DNA of 64,000 nt. It comes from Phyllobacterium sp. OV277. Lineage in GTDB: Bacteria; Pseudomonadota; Alphaproteobacteria; Rhizobiales; Rhizobiaceae. The stretch is from the NCBI RefSeq assembly GCF_900104355.1, contig NZ_FNIY01000001.1, positions 682,001 through 746,000 on the forward strand, written 5' to 3'. The notes below the pieces were generated by a model. That model was given only the letters and a program-made list of their open reading frames with translations. It did not search any database and was not told the origin of the DNA. Of this stretch, positions 1-8,895 are shown piece after piece. Positions within the stretch are counted from its first letter, which is position 1, and each line of letters begins with the position of its first letter. The translations under genes and the position numbers were made by a program.

Positions 1-167
1 ACGGTGAGGCTTTCAATGTTGTAGCCACGCCCGGAGAACAGGCCGATGACACGGGCAAGGACGCCGGGTTCATTGTCAACGAGAACCGATAGCACTGTGG
101 TGATCGGTAGTTCTGTCTCCTTGGCAATGAAATATGCCGAGCCGGAGGCTAGATTTTGAGCGTTCAT
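1..167 (-). CDS. ilvN: Acetolactate synthase small (regulatory) subunit, partial
   Basis: N-terminal part only: the gene runs off the left edge of the window. The start codon is at 167 and the first ~55 codons are visible. After a short leader they read into an ACT-type regulatory domain ([20 protein letters not shown], then [11 protein letters not shown]), which is diagnostic of the valine-binding small subunit. In the family this subunit binds the large subunit, raises its activity and confers branched-chain amino-acid feedback inhibition. It starts 21 bases after the ilvI stop, so the two are almost certainly one transcript controlled by the attenuator upstream of ilvI. The symbol ilvH is also used. 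Confidence 0.95.
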   Translation of the reverse strand, partial: MNAQNLASGSAYFIAKETELPITTVLSVLVDNEPGVLARVIGLFSGRGYNIESLT

Positions 168-188
168 TTGGTTCTTCTCTCCGGTTTC

Positions 189-1994
189 TTAAACGAGCTG
201 CCGACCTTTGGCATCGATAGCGTTGGCAACGGCTTCATCGGTGGCTTCGTCGGGCAATAGCATCTCATTATGCGCCTTGCCGGATGGAATCATCGGGAAA
301 CAGTTTGCCAGATTGGCCACGCGGCAATCGAACAGAACAGGCTTTTTGACATCAATCATTTCCTGAATGGCATCATCCAGCTGATCGGGTTTTTCGCAGC
401 GAATGCCATGGCCGCCATAGGCTTCCGCCAGCTTGACGAAATCCGGCAGGGCTTCCGTATAGGAATGCGACAGGCGGTTGCCATGCAGCAACTGCTGCCA
501 CTGGCGGACCATGCCCATATACTGGTTGTTCAGGATGAAAATCTTGATTGGCGCTTCATACTGCACCGCCGCGCTCATCTCCTGCATGGTCATCTGCACC
601 GAAGCATCGCCGGCAATATCGATAACCAGCGAATTCGGATGGGCAATCTGCACACCCAATGCTGCTGGCAAGCCATAACCCATGGTGCCGAGACCACCCG
701 ACGTCATCCAGCGGTTCGGCTTTTCAAAGCCATAGAACTGCGCCGCCCACATCTGGTGCTGGCCAACTTCCGTGGTGATGAAGGTGTCGCGATCCTTGGT
801 CAGTTCATAGAGCCGCTCCAATGCATATTGTGGCATGATCACGTCTTTGTTGCGGGTATAGGACAGTGATTTGCGCCCGCGCCATTTATCGATCTGCGAC
901 CACCATTCACCCATCGCCTTCTTGTCAGGACGCTCGGATGTGGCGCGCCACAGGCGGATCATATCTTCCAGAACCCGGCCAACATCGCCGATCACAGGGA
1001 TATCAACGCGAACCGCCTTGTTGATCGAGGACGGATCGATATCGATGTGAATTTTCTTGGAATTGGGCGAGAACGCATTGAGACGACCGGTGATGCGGTC
1101 ATCAAAACGCGCGCCGATGCAGACCATGACATCACAATCATGCATTGTCATATTGGCTTCGTAAGTGCCGTGCATGCCGAGCATTCCCAGCCAGTTCTTG
1201 CCGGATGCAGGATAGGCACCGAGGCCCATCAGGGTCGAAGTGATCGGGAAATTGGTCAGTTCAACCAGTTCGCGCAGCAACTGGCTGGCCTGCGGGCCGG
1301 AATTGATAACGCCGCCGCCGGAATAGATGACCGGGCGCTTGGCAGTTGCCATCAATGCAACAGCCTGCTTGATTGCCTCGATATCGCCCTCGACTTTTGG
1401 ACGATAGCTGGTGCGCGGCGATGTTTCCGGCGGTGTATAGAAGCCGGTGGCAAACTGAACGTCCTTCGGAACATCAACGAGAACCGGACCGGGACGGCCG
1501 GTGCGGGCAACGTGGAAGGCTTCGTGCAGAACACGCGCCAGATCATTGACGTCCTTCACCAGCCAGTTGTGCTTGGTGCAGGGACGCGTGATGCCGATTG
1601 TATCACACTCCTGAAACGCATCCGAACCGATGAGCGTTGTCGGAACCTGACCACTGATGCAAACCAGCGGGATCGAGTCCATCAGCGCATCCTGCAATGG
1701 CGTCACCGCATTGGTGGCACCGGGACCTGAAGTCACCAGCATAACGCCAACCTTGCCGGTCGAACGGGCATAGCCTTCAGCCGCATGCCCCGCGCCCTGC
1801 TCGTGGCGAACCAGAACGTGGTTGATTTTGTCCTGCTGATGCAGCTCATCATAAATGGGAAGGACCGCACCACCCGGATAACCGAAAATATCCGTCACGC
1901 CCTGATCGATGAGTGCCTGGATGACCATTTCGGCCCCGGTCATCTCCCGTCGTTGCGATGCGTGGTTGTCACTATCCTGCTTGTCTGCGGTCAT
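189..1994 (-). CDS. ilvI: Acetolactate synthase large (catalytic) subunit
   Basis: Thiamine-diphosphate enzyme that condenses two pyruvates, or pyruvate and 2-oxobutyrate, in the first common step of valine, leucine and isoleucine synthesis. From the start chosen at 1994 it is 601 residues, usual for the family. An N-terminal ThDP-binding domain holds the catalytic Glu (about residue 65, in VRHEQGAGHAAEGYAR). A central domain and a C-terminal pyrophosphate domain follow, the last with the GDAS...NN cofactor motif. The frame is open up to 2102, but that extension would translate the attenuator hairpin and its U-tract, so I reject it. The ATG at 1994 has a purine-rich site (GGGAAGAG) just upstream. 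Transcribed with ilvN. Confidence 0.96.
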   Translation of the reverse strand: MTADKQDSDNHASQRREMTGAEMVIQALIDQGVTDIFGYPGGAVLPIYDELHQQDKINHVLVRHEQGAGHAAEGYARSTGKVGVMLVTSGPGATNAVTPLQDALMDSIPLVCISGQVPTTLIGSDAFQECDTIGITRPCTKHNWLVKDVNDLARVLHEAFHVARTGRPGPVLVDVPKDVQFATGFYTPPETSPRTSYRPKVEGDIEAIKQAVALMATAKRPVIYSGGGVINSGPQASQLLRELVELTNFPITSTLMGLGAYPASGKNWLGMLGMHGTYEANMTMHDCDVMVCIGARFDDRITGRLNAFSPNSKKIHIDIDPSSINKAVRVDIPVIGDVGRVLEDMIRLWRATSERPDKKAMGEWWSQIDKWRGRKSLSYTRNKDVIMPQYALERLYELTKDRDTFITTEVGQHQMWAAQFYGFEKPNRWMTSGGLGTMGYGLPAALGVQIAHPNSLVIDIAGDASVQMTMQEMSAAVQYEAPIKIFILNNQYMGMVRQWQQLLHGNRLSHSYTEALPDFVKLAEAYGGHGIRCEKPDQLDDAIQEMIDVKKPVLFDCRVANLANCFPMIPSGKAHNEMLLPDEATDEAVANAIDAKGRQLV

Positions 1995-2065
1995 CGGTCT
2001 CTTCCCGTATACTCTGCGGCTTAAAGCCTTCCAGAAGGTGTTTTCGTTTGCGTAATGTTTGGAAA

Positions 2066-2089
2066 TAAAAAAAGCCCCCGAAGGAGCCT
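2066..2089 (-). terminator. Transcription attenuator of the ilvI operon
   Basis: On the minus strand a short GC stem closed by a UUCG-type loop (AGGCTCC / GGGGGCT) is followed directly by a run of seven T. It lies between the leader peptide and ilvI, so it is an intrinsic terminator inside the 5' leader. Upstream arms CGCGCATGGG (about 2135-2144) and CCCATGCGCG (about 2096-2105) are perfectly complementary. The first arm lies in the end of the leader-peptide coding sequence. This is the usual layout of ribosome-mediated attenuation. The antiterminator pairing was not worked out and needs folding. Confidence 0.82.
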
Positions 2090-2121
2090 GTGTTTCGCGC
2101 ATGGGAGCTTCCGCCGGGTGC

Positions 2122-2172
2122 TTACAACACCCTGCCCATGCGCGGTCCCACGACGATAAGAACTGTTTTCAT
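2122..2172 (-). CDS. ilvI operon leader peptide
   Basis: A 16-residue ORF, MKTVLIVVGPRMGRVL, ends 17 bases from the 3' arm of the 1:2 hairpin's loop region and upstream of the attenuator. Seven of its 16 codons specify Val, Leu or Ile (VLIVV near the start and VL at the end), the end products of the pathway. Ribosome stalling there would prevent CGCGCATGGG (codons 10-14) from pairing with its downstream partner. The assignment rests on sequence layout. No Shine-Dalgarno sequence is evident in front of the ATG, and a candidate promoter lies so close that the transcript may be nearly leaderless. Confidence 0.78.
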   Translation of the reverse strand: MKTVLIVVGPRMGRVL

Positions 2173-2180
2173 GGTCGCGG

Positions 2181-2209
2181 ACGATAATTAAGCAAATTCT
2201 ATCCGTCAA
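2181..2209 (-). promoter_or_regulatory. Candidate sigma70-type promoter for the ilvI leader
   Basis: On the minus strand TTGACG (2209-2204) and TATCGT (2186-2181) are separated by 17 bases. The first hexamer is one base from the -35 consensus. The -10 match is weaker. Transcription would start at about 2174, only a few bases before the leader-peptide ATG at 2172. Confidence 0.5.
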
Positions 2210-2397
2210 CGGCAAAATTGAGGAATTTGAAATGTTTGCAAACAAAGGGCTGCTTTGGCGCAACATCCTTCAAATGCGAAATTCATCGCTAAGATATTCT
2301 CAATGCCTTACGACTAAAGTTTAATCTCGCTGCCAAGTTCCGGGATTGATCACCACCAATGAGCGCCGAAGCCCTGCCCTCCGCACAGGAAAGACCA

Positions 2398-4245
2398 ATG
2401 GTTCGCAACCGGACCGATGGTCATGTCATCGAGTGCAATGGCGATAAGGCCACCATCCACGCGATGACCGGACCATCAATCACTGCATCGGAGGATTACT
2501 GGTCCGTCGGCCAGCTTATTTCCATTCAGGTTGCGGGCAGCCGCGTGGTCGGTCTTGTTTACAAGGTTGATCTGCCCAATGCCGAATGGCAACAGGATGT
2601 CGATCAGAGCATCCATATCCATGTGGAGCTTGTCGGTCAGGTCGATACGCATGAGGACGGCAAGCTGCGCTTTTCCAGCGGCATCAGAACCTATCCGCAT
2701 ATGGGTGCCATCGCCCACCGCATCCGCGCGGCTGATCTCGCCACGATCTACACGACATCCCTGAAAAATACCGTATCCATCGGCCATCTGTCGCAAAATG
2801 CCGACATCCCCGCGCTGATCTCAATCGACAGCTTGATCTCGCGCCATTTCGCCGTGCTTGGCAGTACCGGCGTCGGCAAATCCAGCGCCGTGACGCTGCT
2901 CCTGCGGAAAATCATCTCACAGCGCCCGGATTTGCGCGTGCTTATTCTTGATCCCCACAATGAATTTGCCAGCGCTTTTCCTGATCTTGCCATTTCCATT
3001 GATTACAGCACCTTTGACCTGCCCTACTGGATGTTCCGGCTTGAAGAATTCGGTGAAGCGGTTTTTCGCGGACGCCCGTCGATCACGGCTGAAATCGACA
3101 TTCTGCGCGACCTGATACCGCTTGCCAAAGAGCGCTTTGCCAATACGGAATCCACCCCGGCGTCTTCCCTGTTGAAGAGGGAGCGCGATTCCGCCTCAAT
3201 GACTGCCGACACGCCTGTGCCCTACCGCATGGCCGATCTGATGAAGCTGCTGGATGAGCGTATTGGCCAGCTGGATGGCAAGACTGATCGCCCGACCCTG
3301 AAAGCGCTGCGTTATCGGTTGCAGGCATTGATCGCCGATCCACGCTATCGTTTCATGTTTTCAGCGCCCACCACGCTTGATACGATGCGCCAGACACTCG
3401 GCCATATTTTTCGCGTACCCAAGAATGACCGGCCAATCTGTGTTTTCCAGCTGGCGGGATTGCCGGCGGAAGTGGTGAATTCCGTCGCTTCGGTTCTTTG
3501 CCGCATGGCGTTTGACCTTGCCGTCTCCAGCGATGGCAATGTGCAAACACTCGTGGTCTGCGAGGAAGCACACCGCTATATCCCCGCCGATACCTCCGCC
3601 GGTTTCTGGCCGACACGCCAAGCCATCGCCCGCATCGCCAAGGAAGGCCGCAAATACGGCGTTTACCTCGCTGTTATCACCCAGCGTCCCGGCGAGCTTG
3701 ACTCGACAATCCTTTCCCAGTGCAGCACTGTTTTCGCCATGCGGCTCGGCAATGAGCGCGATCAGGAAATCATTCGCGGCGCGATCAGCGGCGCATCGCA
3801 GAGCACCGTGGGTTTCCTGTCATCCATCGCCAATCGCGAGGCAATTGCCTTCGGTGAAGCCGTGCCAACGCCGATGCGCATGATGTTTGAAACCATTGCA
3901 CCTGAACATCTGCCAGCCGCCCATATGACACAGCAGCAAGAGGCCGTACGCTCCGGTGACAGCCACGTCTCGCTGGATATGATCCTCAATCGCATGCGCC
4001 AGTTGAACGCAGCCGACAGCGCCACTGGTGATGACACATCAGGCAATTTTAGCGCCTTCGAAAAACCTGTCATGGTGCAGCGGCCCGCAGCGCCGATTCA
4101 GCGCGAACCGATCAGAACCCAATGGCGGGCAGCCGAGGCCGTGAGCGTTCCGATTATCGAGGAACCACGGAAGCCAGCGCGATCAGAGACGGAGGGTTTG
4201 CGCGCCAGCGACCTCATCCGCAGTTTCCGCAGCGATAAAACTTAA
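2398..4245 (+). CDS. HerA-like ATPase (DUF87 family)
   Basis: FtsK/HerA-type P-loop ATPase. An N-terminal HerA barrel-like region leads to a Walker A motif (GSTGVGKSS, about residue 155 from this start), a Walker B-like segment [11 protein letters not shown] and a sensor-type [12 protein letters not shown]. The last ~100 residues are low-complexity and probably flexible. HerA proteins are hexameric DNA translocases that usually work with the nuclease NurA in archaea; no nurA is present here, so the bacterial role is unknown. The frame is open from an ATG at 2359, but AGGAAAG sits five bases before the ATG at 2398, which I prefer (615 residues). It ends four bases inside the convergent miaA. 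Confidence 0.85.
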   Translation: MVRNRTDGHVIECNGDKATIHAMTGPSITASEDYWSVGQLISIQVAGSRVVGLVYKVDLPNAEWQQDVDQSIHIHVELVGQVDTHEDGKLRFSSGIRTYPHMGAIAHRIRAADLATIYTTSLKNTVSIGHLSQNADIPALISIDSLISRHFAVLGSTGVGKSSAVTLLLRKIISQRPDLRVLILDPHNEFASAFPDLAISIDYSTFDLPYWMFRLEEFGEAVFRGRPSITAEIDILRDLIPLAKERFANTESTPASSLLKRERDSASMTADTPVPYRMADLMKLLDERIGQLDGKTDRPTLKALRYRLQALIADPRYRFMFSAPTTLDTMRQTLGHIFRVPKNDRPICVFQLAGLPAEVVNSVASVLCRMAFDLAVSSDGNVQTLVVCEEAHRYIPADTSAGFWPTRQAIARIAKEGRKYGVYLAVITQRPGELDSTILSQCSTVFAMRLGNERDQEIIRGAISGASQSTVGFLSSIANREAIAFGEAVPTPMRMMFETIAPEHLPAAHMTQQQEAVRSGDSHVSLDMILNRMRQLNAADSATGDDTSGNFSAFEKPVMVQRPAAPIQREPIRTQWRAAEAVSVPIIEEPRKPARSETEGLRASDLIRSFRSDKT

Positions 4246-5132
4246 GTCTGGGGATAGGCGATCCGCTCCCAGTCATCGCCCAACTGATTGCGGAACCATG
4301 TCATTTGCCGTTTCGCATATTGCCGCGTCGCAATGGTCGACAATTCGGCGGCGCGCGCGGGGCTGATGGCACCATCCAGCATTTGCGCAATCTCACTCAC
4401 CCCGATGGCACGCATGGCGGGAAGATCAGTTGAAAGACCAAGCGCCAGCAAGGCTTTAACCTCTTCAACCGCACCCTTTTCTATCATCGCCTGAAAGCGC
4501 ATCGCGATCCGTTCGCCAAGCCACGGACGATCCGGTTCAATCACGATCTTGCGGGCAGAAACAGTATCGATCAAAGGCGTGCCGGTTTCCTTTTGCCAAT
4601 CGACAATCGAACGCCCTGACGCATCAATCACCTCCAATGCCCGCACAATGCGCTGACTGTCGGTCGGGCGCAAAATCGCCGCCGCCTGCGGGTCTTTCTC
4701 TTTTAGAACAGCATGAAGCTGTGCTGCCCCTGCTTTCGCGTCCTGTTCACGCCAGTAAGCCCTGACAGCATCCGGAATATCCGGCATGGCCGACAGCCCC
4801 CCGAGCAATGCCCGGAAATAAAGCCCCGTACCGCCGACAAAGATCAGCGGACGATCACCGGCGGCCTCGGTTTTCAAAAAATGTTCCACATCGGCAAACC
4901 AGCGCCCGGTGGAATAAGCAGTCGACGGCGCAACGTGGCCATAGAGAAAATGCGGTGCTTCACGCAGATCATCAGGACCCGGCCGCGCCGTCAGCACATC
5001 AAGCACATCATAGACTTGCATGGAATCGGCGTTGACGATCCAGCCATCAACCTCTTTGGCCAAGCGCAGCGCCAATGCCGACTTGCCGCTTGCCGTTGGT
5101 CCGGCTATCAGGATTGTCTGTCTTCTTGTCAC
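4242..5132 (-). CDS. miaA: tRNA dimethylallyltransferase
   Basis: Adds the dimethylallyl group to N6 of A37 in tRNAs that read U-starting codons. The N-terminal P-loop is [14 protein letters not shown] (residues 10-23), followed by the family's substrate-binding segments ([18 protein letters not shown], then the [13 protein letters not shown] loop) and the C-terminal [14 protein letters not shown] basic helix. The 296-residue length is normal. The start is GTG at 5132; an in-frame stop lies a few codons upstream, so little alternative exists. Divergent from serB with 26 bases between starts, and convergent with the HerA-like gene with four bases shared. Confidence 0.97.
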   Translation of the reverse strand: MTRRQTILIAGPTASGKSALALRLAKEVDGWIVNADSMQVYDVLDVLTARPGPDDLREAPHFLYGHVAPSTAYSTGRWFADVEHFLKTEAAGDRPLIFVGGTGLYFRALLGGLSAMPDIPDAVRAYWREQDAKAGAAQLHAVLKEKDPQAAAILRPTDSQRIVRALEVIDASGRSIVDWQKETGTPLIDTVSARKIVIEPDRPWLGERIAMRFQAMIEKGAVEEVKALLALGLSTDLPAMRAIGVSEIAQMLDGAISPARAAELSTIATRQYAKRQMTWFRNQLGDDWERIAYPQT

Positions 5133-5158
5133 ACCAATCGTCCAATCAGGAAATGCTC

Positions 5159-6046
5159 ATGCCCTTGATGGCCACGCTTATCGCCAATCCGGCTTCACCC
5201 AGTCTCAGCCCATCGCTGGGGATTAAAGCCTCAGCGGCAGTCAATGCAACAGGACTTTATTGGCTGGCCGACGGAATTGCCTGCGATCTCGCTTTGCGGA
5301 CAGGGTCTGACCCGGTGGAAAGCCATGCGGAACTGGCGCGGATCGTTGATGGCGAGCCCATCGATATCGTGGTGCAGGAGCAGGATATCCGGCGCAAGAA
5401 GGTCCTGATTGCCGACATGGATTCCACCATGATCCAGCAGGAATGCATTGACGAACTGGCCGAAGAGGCTGGCCTGCGTGACAAGGTAGCCGCCATTACC
5501 GCCCGCGCGATGAATGGCGAAATCGAATTCGAACCCGCCTTGCGTGAACGCGTCGCCCTGCTCAAGGGCCTGCCCTATACGGTGATCGACAAGGTCATTG
5601 CCAGCCGTATCACGCTCATGCCCGGCGGGCCGGAACTGGTCCGCACAATGAAAAAACACGGTGCCTATACGGCGCTCGTCTCCGGTGGCTTCACCGTGTT
5701 CACCCAGCGCATCGCCGCCATGATCGGTTTTCACGAGAACAGCGCCAATACTTTGCTCGACAATGGCGTAACGCTGACAGGCGAAGTCAGCGAACCCATT
5801 CTTGGCCGTGAGGCCAAGGTCGCAGCGCTCAACGCCATCTGCGAGCGGTTCAATCTTTCCCCGGAGGAAGCCCTTGCTGTGGGTGATGGCGCCAATGATC
5901 TCGGTATGTTGCAGCTCGCGGGCACCGGTGTCGCCCTGCATGCCAAGCCGTCAGTTGCCGCGCAGGCAAAAGTGCGTGTCGATCATGGTGATCTCACCGC
6001 ACTGCTTTATATCCAAGGCTATCGCAAGACTGATTTCGTTATCTGA
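5159..6046 (+). CDS. serB: Phosphoserine phosphatase
   Basis: HAD-superfamily enzyme for the last step of serine synthesis. The nucleophile motif is ADMDSTMIQQECIDEL (DxDST). Motif II follows in LVSGGFTVFT and motif III/IV in VGDGANDLGMLQLAG. The N-terminal ~75 residues form the small domain that precedes the HAD core in proteobacterial SerB. Of several starts, ATG 5159 has AGGAA six bases upstream and gives 295 residues, close to family length. The frame extends to 5075, but that would overlap miaA. Followed by a terminator shared with the convergent protease gene. Confidence 0.97.
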   Translation: MPLMATLIANPASPSLSPSLGIKASAAVNATGLYWLADGIACDLALRTGSDPVESHAELARIVDGEPIDIVVQEQDIRRKKVLIADMDSTMIQQECIDELAEEAGLRDKVAAITARAMNGEIEFEPALRERVALLKGLPYTVIDKVIASRITLMPGGPELVRTMKKHGAYTALVSGGFTVFTQRIAAMIGFHENSANTLLDNGVTLTGEVSEPILGREAKVAALNAICERFNLSPEEALAVGDGANDLGMLQLAGTGVALHAKPSVAAQAKVRVDHGDLTALLYIQGYRKTDFVI

Positions 6047-6056
6047 TGGTGCACAT

Positions 6057-6085
6057 GAAAAAGGCGGCCACTGGCCGCCTTTTTG
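6057..6085. terminator. Bidirectional intrinsic terminator between serB and the Do protease
   Basis: Perfect stem AAGGCGGCC/GGCCGCCTT with a short loop, flanked by A-run and T-run, so it can end transcription from both sides. Confidence 0.9.
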
Positions 6086-6100
6086 TTGATCTCGATAGTA

Positions 6101-7639
6101 TCAATTCATCTGCAGGGTCACGAAGCGCAACTCGCCGGTCTTTGATGCGAGCATCAACAGGGCGTTCTTGCGGCCTTCGTCGCGTAGCTTTTCAATCCGC
6201 TTGGCTACTTCTTCAGGTGTCTTGACGGTTTCCTGCGCGATATCGACGATGACATCGCCAGCCTCGATCCGCTTGTTCGCAGCGACCGATTCAGCCTGTA
6301 CTTCGATAATCAGAACGCCTTCGACCTCTTTGGCAATGCCAAATGTCTTTCTGGTTGCCTCATCGAGAACACCGAGCGACATCCCCAGAACATCCACGTC
6401 CTGCGAAGAGTCTTCGTCCTGATCGGTCTGCGACTTGGGCTTGTCCTTACCTTTGCCCTTGTCGTCAGTGTCTTCAAGGCGGCCAAGCGTGACCTTGACC
6501 GTCTGTTCCTTGCCCTTGCGGACAATGACCACATCGACTTCCTTACCGACAGGGCTTTCCGCAACGGCGCGCGGCAAATCTTTCACATTATTGATAGACT
6601 TTCCGTCGAATTTTGTAATGACGTCACCAACAAGCAGCGAACCATTGGCAACGGGTCCGCCATCAATAACACCGGCAACCAGTGCGCCCTTGCCCGATGT
6701 CATTCCCAGACTTTCAGCGATATCATCCGTAACCGGCTGAAAGCGAATACCCAGCCAGCCGCGCTGCACTTCACCATGGTCGCGTAGCTGTTGAATAACG
6801 CCGGATGCAAGTTCGGCCGGAATGGCGAAACCAATGCCGATCGATCCGCCCGTTGGCGAAATGATTGCCGTGTTGATGCCAATCACCTGACCATACATGT
6901 CGAACAGTGGTCCACCGGAATTGCCCCGGTTGATTGCCGCGTCGGTCTGGATGAAATTGTCATAAGGGCCGGAATTGATATCGCGGTTACGCGCCGAAAC
7001 GATACCGACAGTGACGGTACCGCCGAGGCCGAACGGATTGCCAATGGCCATGACCCAATCGCCAATACGGGCTTTCGAGGAATCGCCAAACTTGACCGCG
7101 ACAAGCTTGTGCTTCTTTGGATCAACCTTGAGAACCGCAAGATCTGTCTTGGTATCCTTGCCGACCAGCTCCGCCTTCAGCTTGGAACCGTCGGTAAAAT
7201 TGACTTCGATATCGTCGGCATCGGCAATAACGTGATTGTTGGTCACGACAATGCCCTGCTCCGCATCAATGACAAATCCGGAGCCAAGCGACTGAACCTT
7301 GCGGGATGGATTGCTTTCGCCTGGCTTCTGCTTGCCAAAATATTCGTCGAAAAACTCCTGAAATGGCGATCCTTCCGGGACCTTTGGCATCGGAACCGGT
7401 CCGGAATCAGAATCGCCGTCCTGCCCCTTCACGGTCTGTGATGTCGAAATATTCACCACCGCATCCAGCAGGCCCTCGGCAAGATCGGCAACCGATGCCG
7501 GGCCTTGCGCTCTTGGCTGCGCTGACTGTGCTGCGGCGACAGTCACAAAGGCTGGTGCCACGCTGGTGGCGGACAGCGCAACCAGCGCTATTATCGCGGT
7601 GGCAGAACGGAAAAACGGGCGACCAGGAGTGAAAACCAT
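6101..7639 (-). CDS. Periplasmic Do-type serine protease (DegP/MucD/HtrA family)
   Basis: Envelope quality-control protease and chaperone. A signal peptide covers about residues 1-38 (ending in AAAQS). The trypsin-like domain has catalytic His136 (VVTNNHVI), Asp166 (DTKTDLAVL) and Ser241 (RGNSGGP). Two PDZ domains follow, separated by a charged linker rich in Asp/Lys near residues 390-415. The 512-residue length fits the family. A degP or mucD symbol cannot be chosen from sequence alone. It lies downstream of the hflK-hflC-DUF2065 set on the same strand, all membrane or envelope proteostasis genes, with a gap of 131 bases that probably holds its own promoter. Confidence 0.95.
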   Translation of the reverse strand: MVFTPGRPFFRSATAIIALVALSATSVAPAFVTVAAAQSAQPRAQGPASVADLAEGLLDAVVNISTSQTVKGQDGDSDSGPVPMPKVPEGSPFQEFFDEYFGKQKPGESNPSRKVQSLGSGFVIDAEQGIVVTNNHVIADADDIEVNFTDGSKLKAELVGKDTKTDLAVLKVDPKKHKLVAVKFGDSSKARIGDWVMAIGNPFGLGGTVTVGIVSARNRDINSGPYDNFIQTDAAINRGNSGGPLFDMYGQVIGINTAIISPTGGSIGIGFAIPAELASGVIQQLRDHGEVQRGWLGIRFQPVTDDIAESLGMTSGKGALVAGVIDGGPVANGSLLVGDVITKFDGKSINNVKDLPRAVAESPVGKEVDVVIVRKGKEQTVKVTLGRLEDTDDKGKGKDKPKSQTDQDEDSSQDVDVLGMSLGVLDEATRKTFGIAKEVEGVLIIEVQAESVAANKRIEAGDVIVDIAQETVKTPEEVAKRIEKLRDEGRKNALLMLASKTGELRFVTLQMN

Positions 7640-7770
7640 GCGTTCGGGCCTTTGTCTGTATGGACAGATTAAAAAATAAATGGCGACGGATTACAACAGA
7701 GCCGCGAGAGTAGACGAAAATATGGCCATGGTCGCAAGCTTGATCAAGTTTGGTAATGGCGGGACCGCCA

Positions 7771-7956
7771 TTACCCCCGTGCAAGCCAGACGATTCCCAC
7801 GCCAAGGGCGATGGACGCGACACCGGCAATACGCAAAAAACCATCGGGCTGGGCACTAACATCCCGGGCGACGCGTTTTGCGATGAGTGGGAAACAGCCG
7901 TAGAGCAGCCCCTCAAAGACGAGGAACAGCCCTACGGCATCCAGAAAATCAATCAT
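7771..7956 (-). CDS. Small membrane protein, DUF2065 family
   Basis: A 61-residue protein with two predicted membrane helices (about 3-21 and 43-58) around a short basic loop. This family regularly follows hflC in proteobacteria; its function is unknown. I prefer ATG 7956 because GGGGCAGG is five bases upstream; a GTG at 7962 is also open. The ribosome site overlaps a hairpin spanning the hflC stop codon, which suggests translational coupling. Confidence 0.85.
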   Translation of the reverse strand: MIDFLDAVGLFLVFEGLLYGCFPLIAKRVARDVSAQPDGFLRIAGVASIALGVGIVWLARG

Positions 7957-7961
7957 CTTCA

Positions 7962-7983
7962 CCTGCCCCGATTATGGGGCAGG
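7962..7983 (-). promoter_or_regulatory. Hairpin over the hflC stop codon and the next ribosome-binding site
   Basis: Minus-strand CCTGCCCC-ATAATC-GGGGCAGG is a perfect 8-bp stem with a 6-base loop. The loop contains the hflC TAA stop and the 3' arm contains the Shine-Dalgarno of the DUF2065 gene. Ribosomes finishing hflC would open it. No T-run follows, so it is not a normal terminator. Confidence 0.55.
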
Positions 7984-8895
7984 TTTTGGAAGAGCAGGCG
8001 GTGCCGGTGGTAGAGTGCCATTGGCATCCTGGAAATAACGGAAGAACTCGGAATTGGGCGAAAGCACCATCGTTGTTCCCGTATTATCCAGCGCCGCACC
8101 ATAAGCCGCCATCGAACGATAGAAGGCGAAGAAGCTCGGGTCCTTGGAGAAGGCATCAGCGAAGATACGGCTGCGCTCGCCTTCACCTTCACCTCGGGCG
8201 ATTTCCGATTCCTTGCGGGCTTCCGCAACGATCTCGACCACCTGACGATCGGCAATCGCCTTGATGCGCTGTGCAGCTTCACGGCCACGGGCGCGCAGGA
8301 ACTCGGCCTGTGCGAGACGTTCAGCTTTCATGCGCTCATAGGTCTGCTGCGAGACTTCCTGTGTCAGATCAGTCCGGCGAACACGCACATCGGCAATCTC
8401 AAGACCAAGCGATTCCGCATCGGGACGCAGTTGCTCGCGCACTTCACGCATCATGCCCGCACGTTCATCAGAAAGCGCAGCTTCAAATCCACGCAGACCA
8501 TAAACGCTACGCAAGGACGCATCGAGACGTGTCTTCAAGCGAGCCTGCGCAAAATCCACGTCACCCGACACCGTCTGGCGGAACTTGCGTGGATCGGTAA
8601 TGCGATAGACGAGGAAAGCATCGACTTCATAGAACTTGCCGCCCGAAACCTGAACACGGATATTGTCGAGTTCAAAGCTCAGGAGACGATCTTCGACCAT
8701 CTGGACATTGTCGGCTTCCAAAAAGCCGAATGGCAGTTTGAAATAGATGCCCGGTTGCGTTTTCACATCAACGATCTGACCAAAGCGCAGGACAATGGCC
8801 TGCTGACGTTCATTGACGACAAAAACCGACGAATAAACCAGCAGGGCGACGAATGCGATCAGACCCGCAATAAGAGGTAAACGGTTCTGGTTCAT
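7972..8895 (-). CDS. hflC: SPFH-domain membrane protein HflC
   Basis: Partner of HflK in the membrane complex that surrounds and modulates the FtsH protease. One N-terminal membrane helix (about residues 6-26) anchors a periplasmic SPFH/band-7 domain, followed by a long Ala/Glu/Arg-rich coiled coil (ERMKAERLAQAEFLRARGRE region). The 307 residues match family length. Its ATG overlaps the hflK TAA (TAATG), a strong sign of coupled translation and equal stoichiometry. Confidence 0.96.
   Translation of the reverse strand: MNQNRLPLIAGLIAFVALLVYSSVFVVNERQQAIVLRFGQIVDVKTQPGIYFKLPFGFLEADNVQMVEDRLLSFELDNIRVQVSGGKFYEVDAFLVYRITDPRKFRQTVSGDVDFAQARLKTRLDASLRSVYGLRGFEAALSDERAGMMREVREQLRPDAESLGLEIADVRVRRTDLTQEVSQQTYERMKAERLAQAEFLRARGREAAQRIKAIADRQVVEIVAEARKESEIARGEGEGERSRIFADAFSKDPSFFAFYRSMAAYGAALDNTGTTMVLSPNSEFFRYFQDANGTLPPAPPALPKPAP

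Noticed and set aside
1995-2102. Long N-terminal extension of ilvI starting MRETQAPSGAFF
   Set aside because: It would translate the attenuator stem and T-run; the start at 1994 fits the family and has a ribosome site.
2359-2397. Upstream ATG start for the HerA-like gene
   Set aside because: No convincing ribosome site, whereas AGGAAAG stands before 2398; the earlier start cannot be fully excluded.
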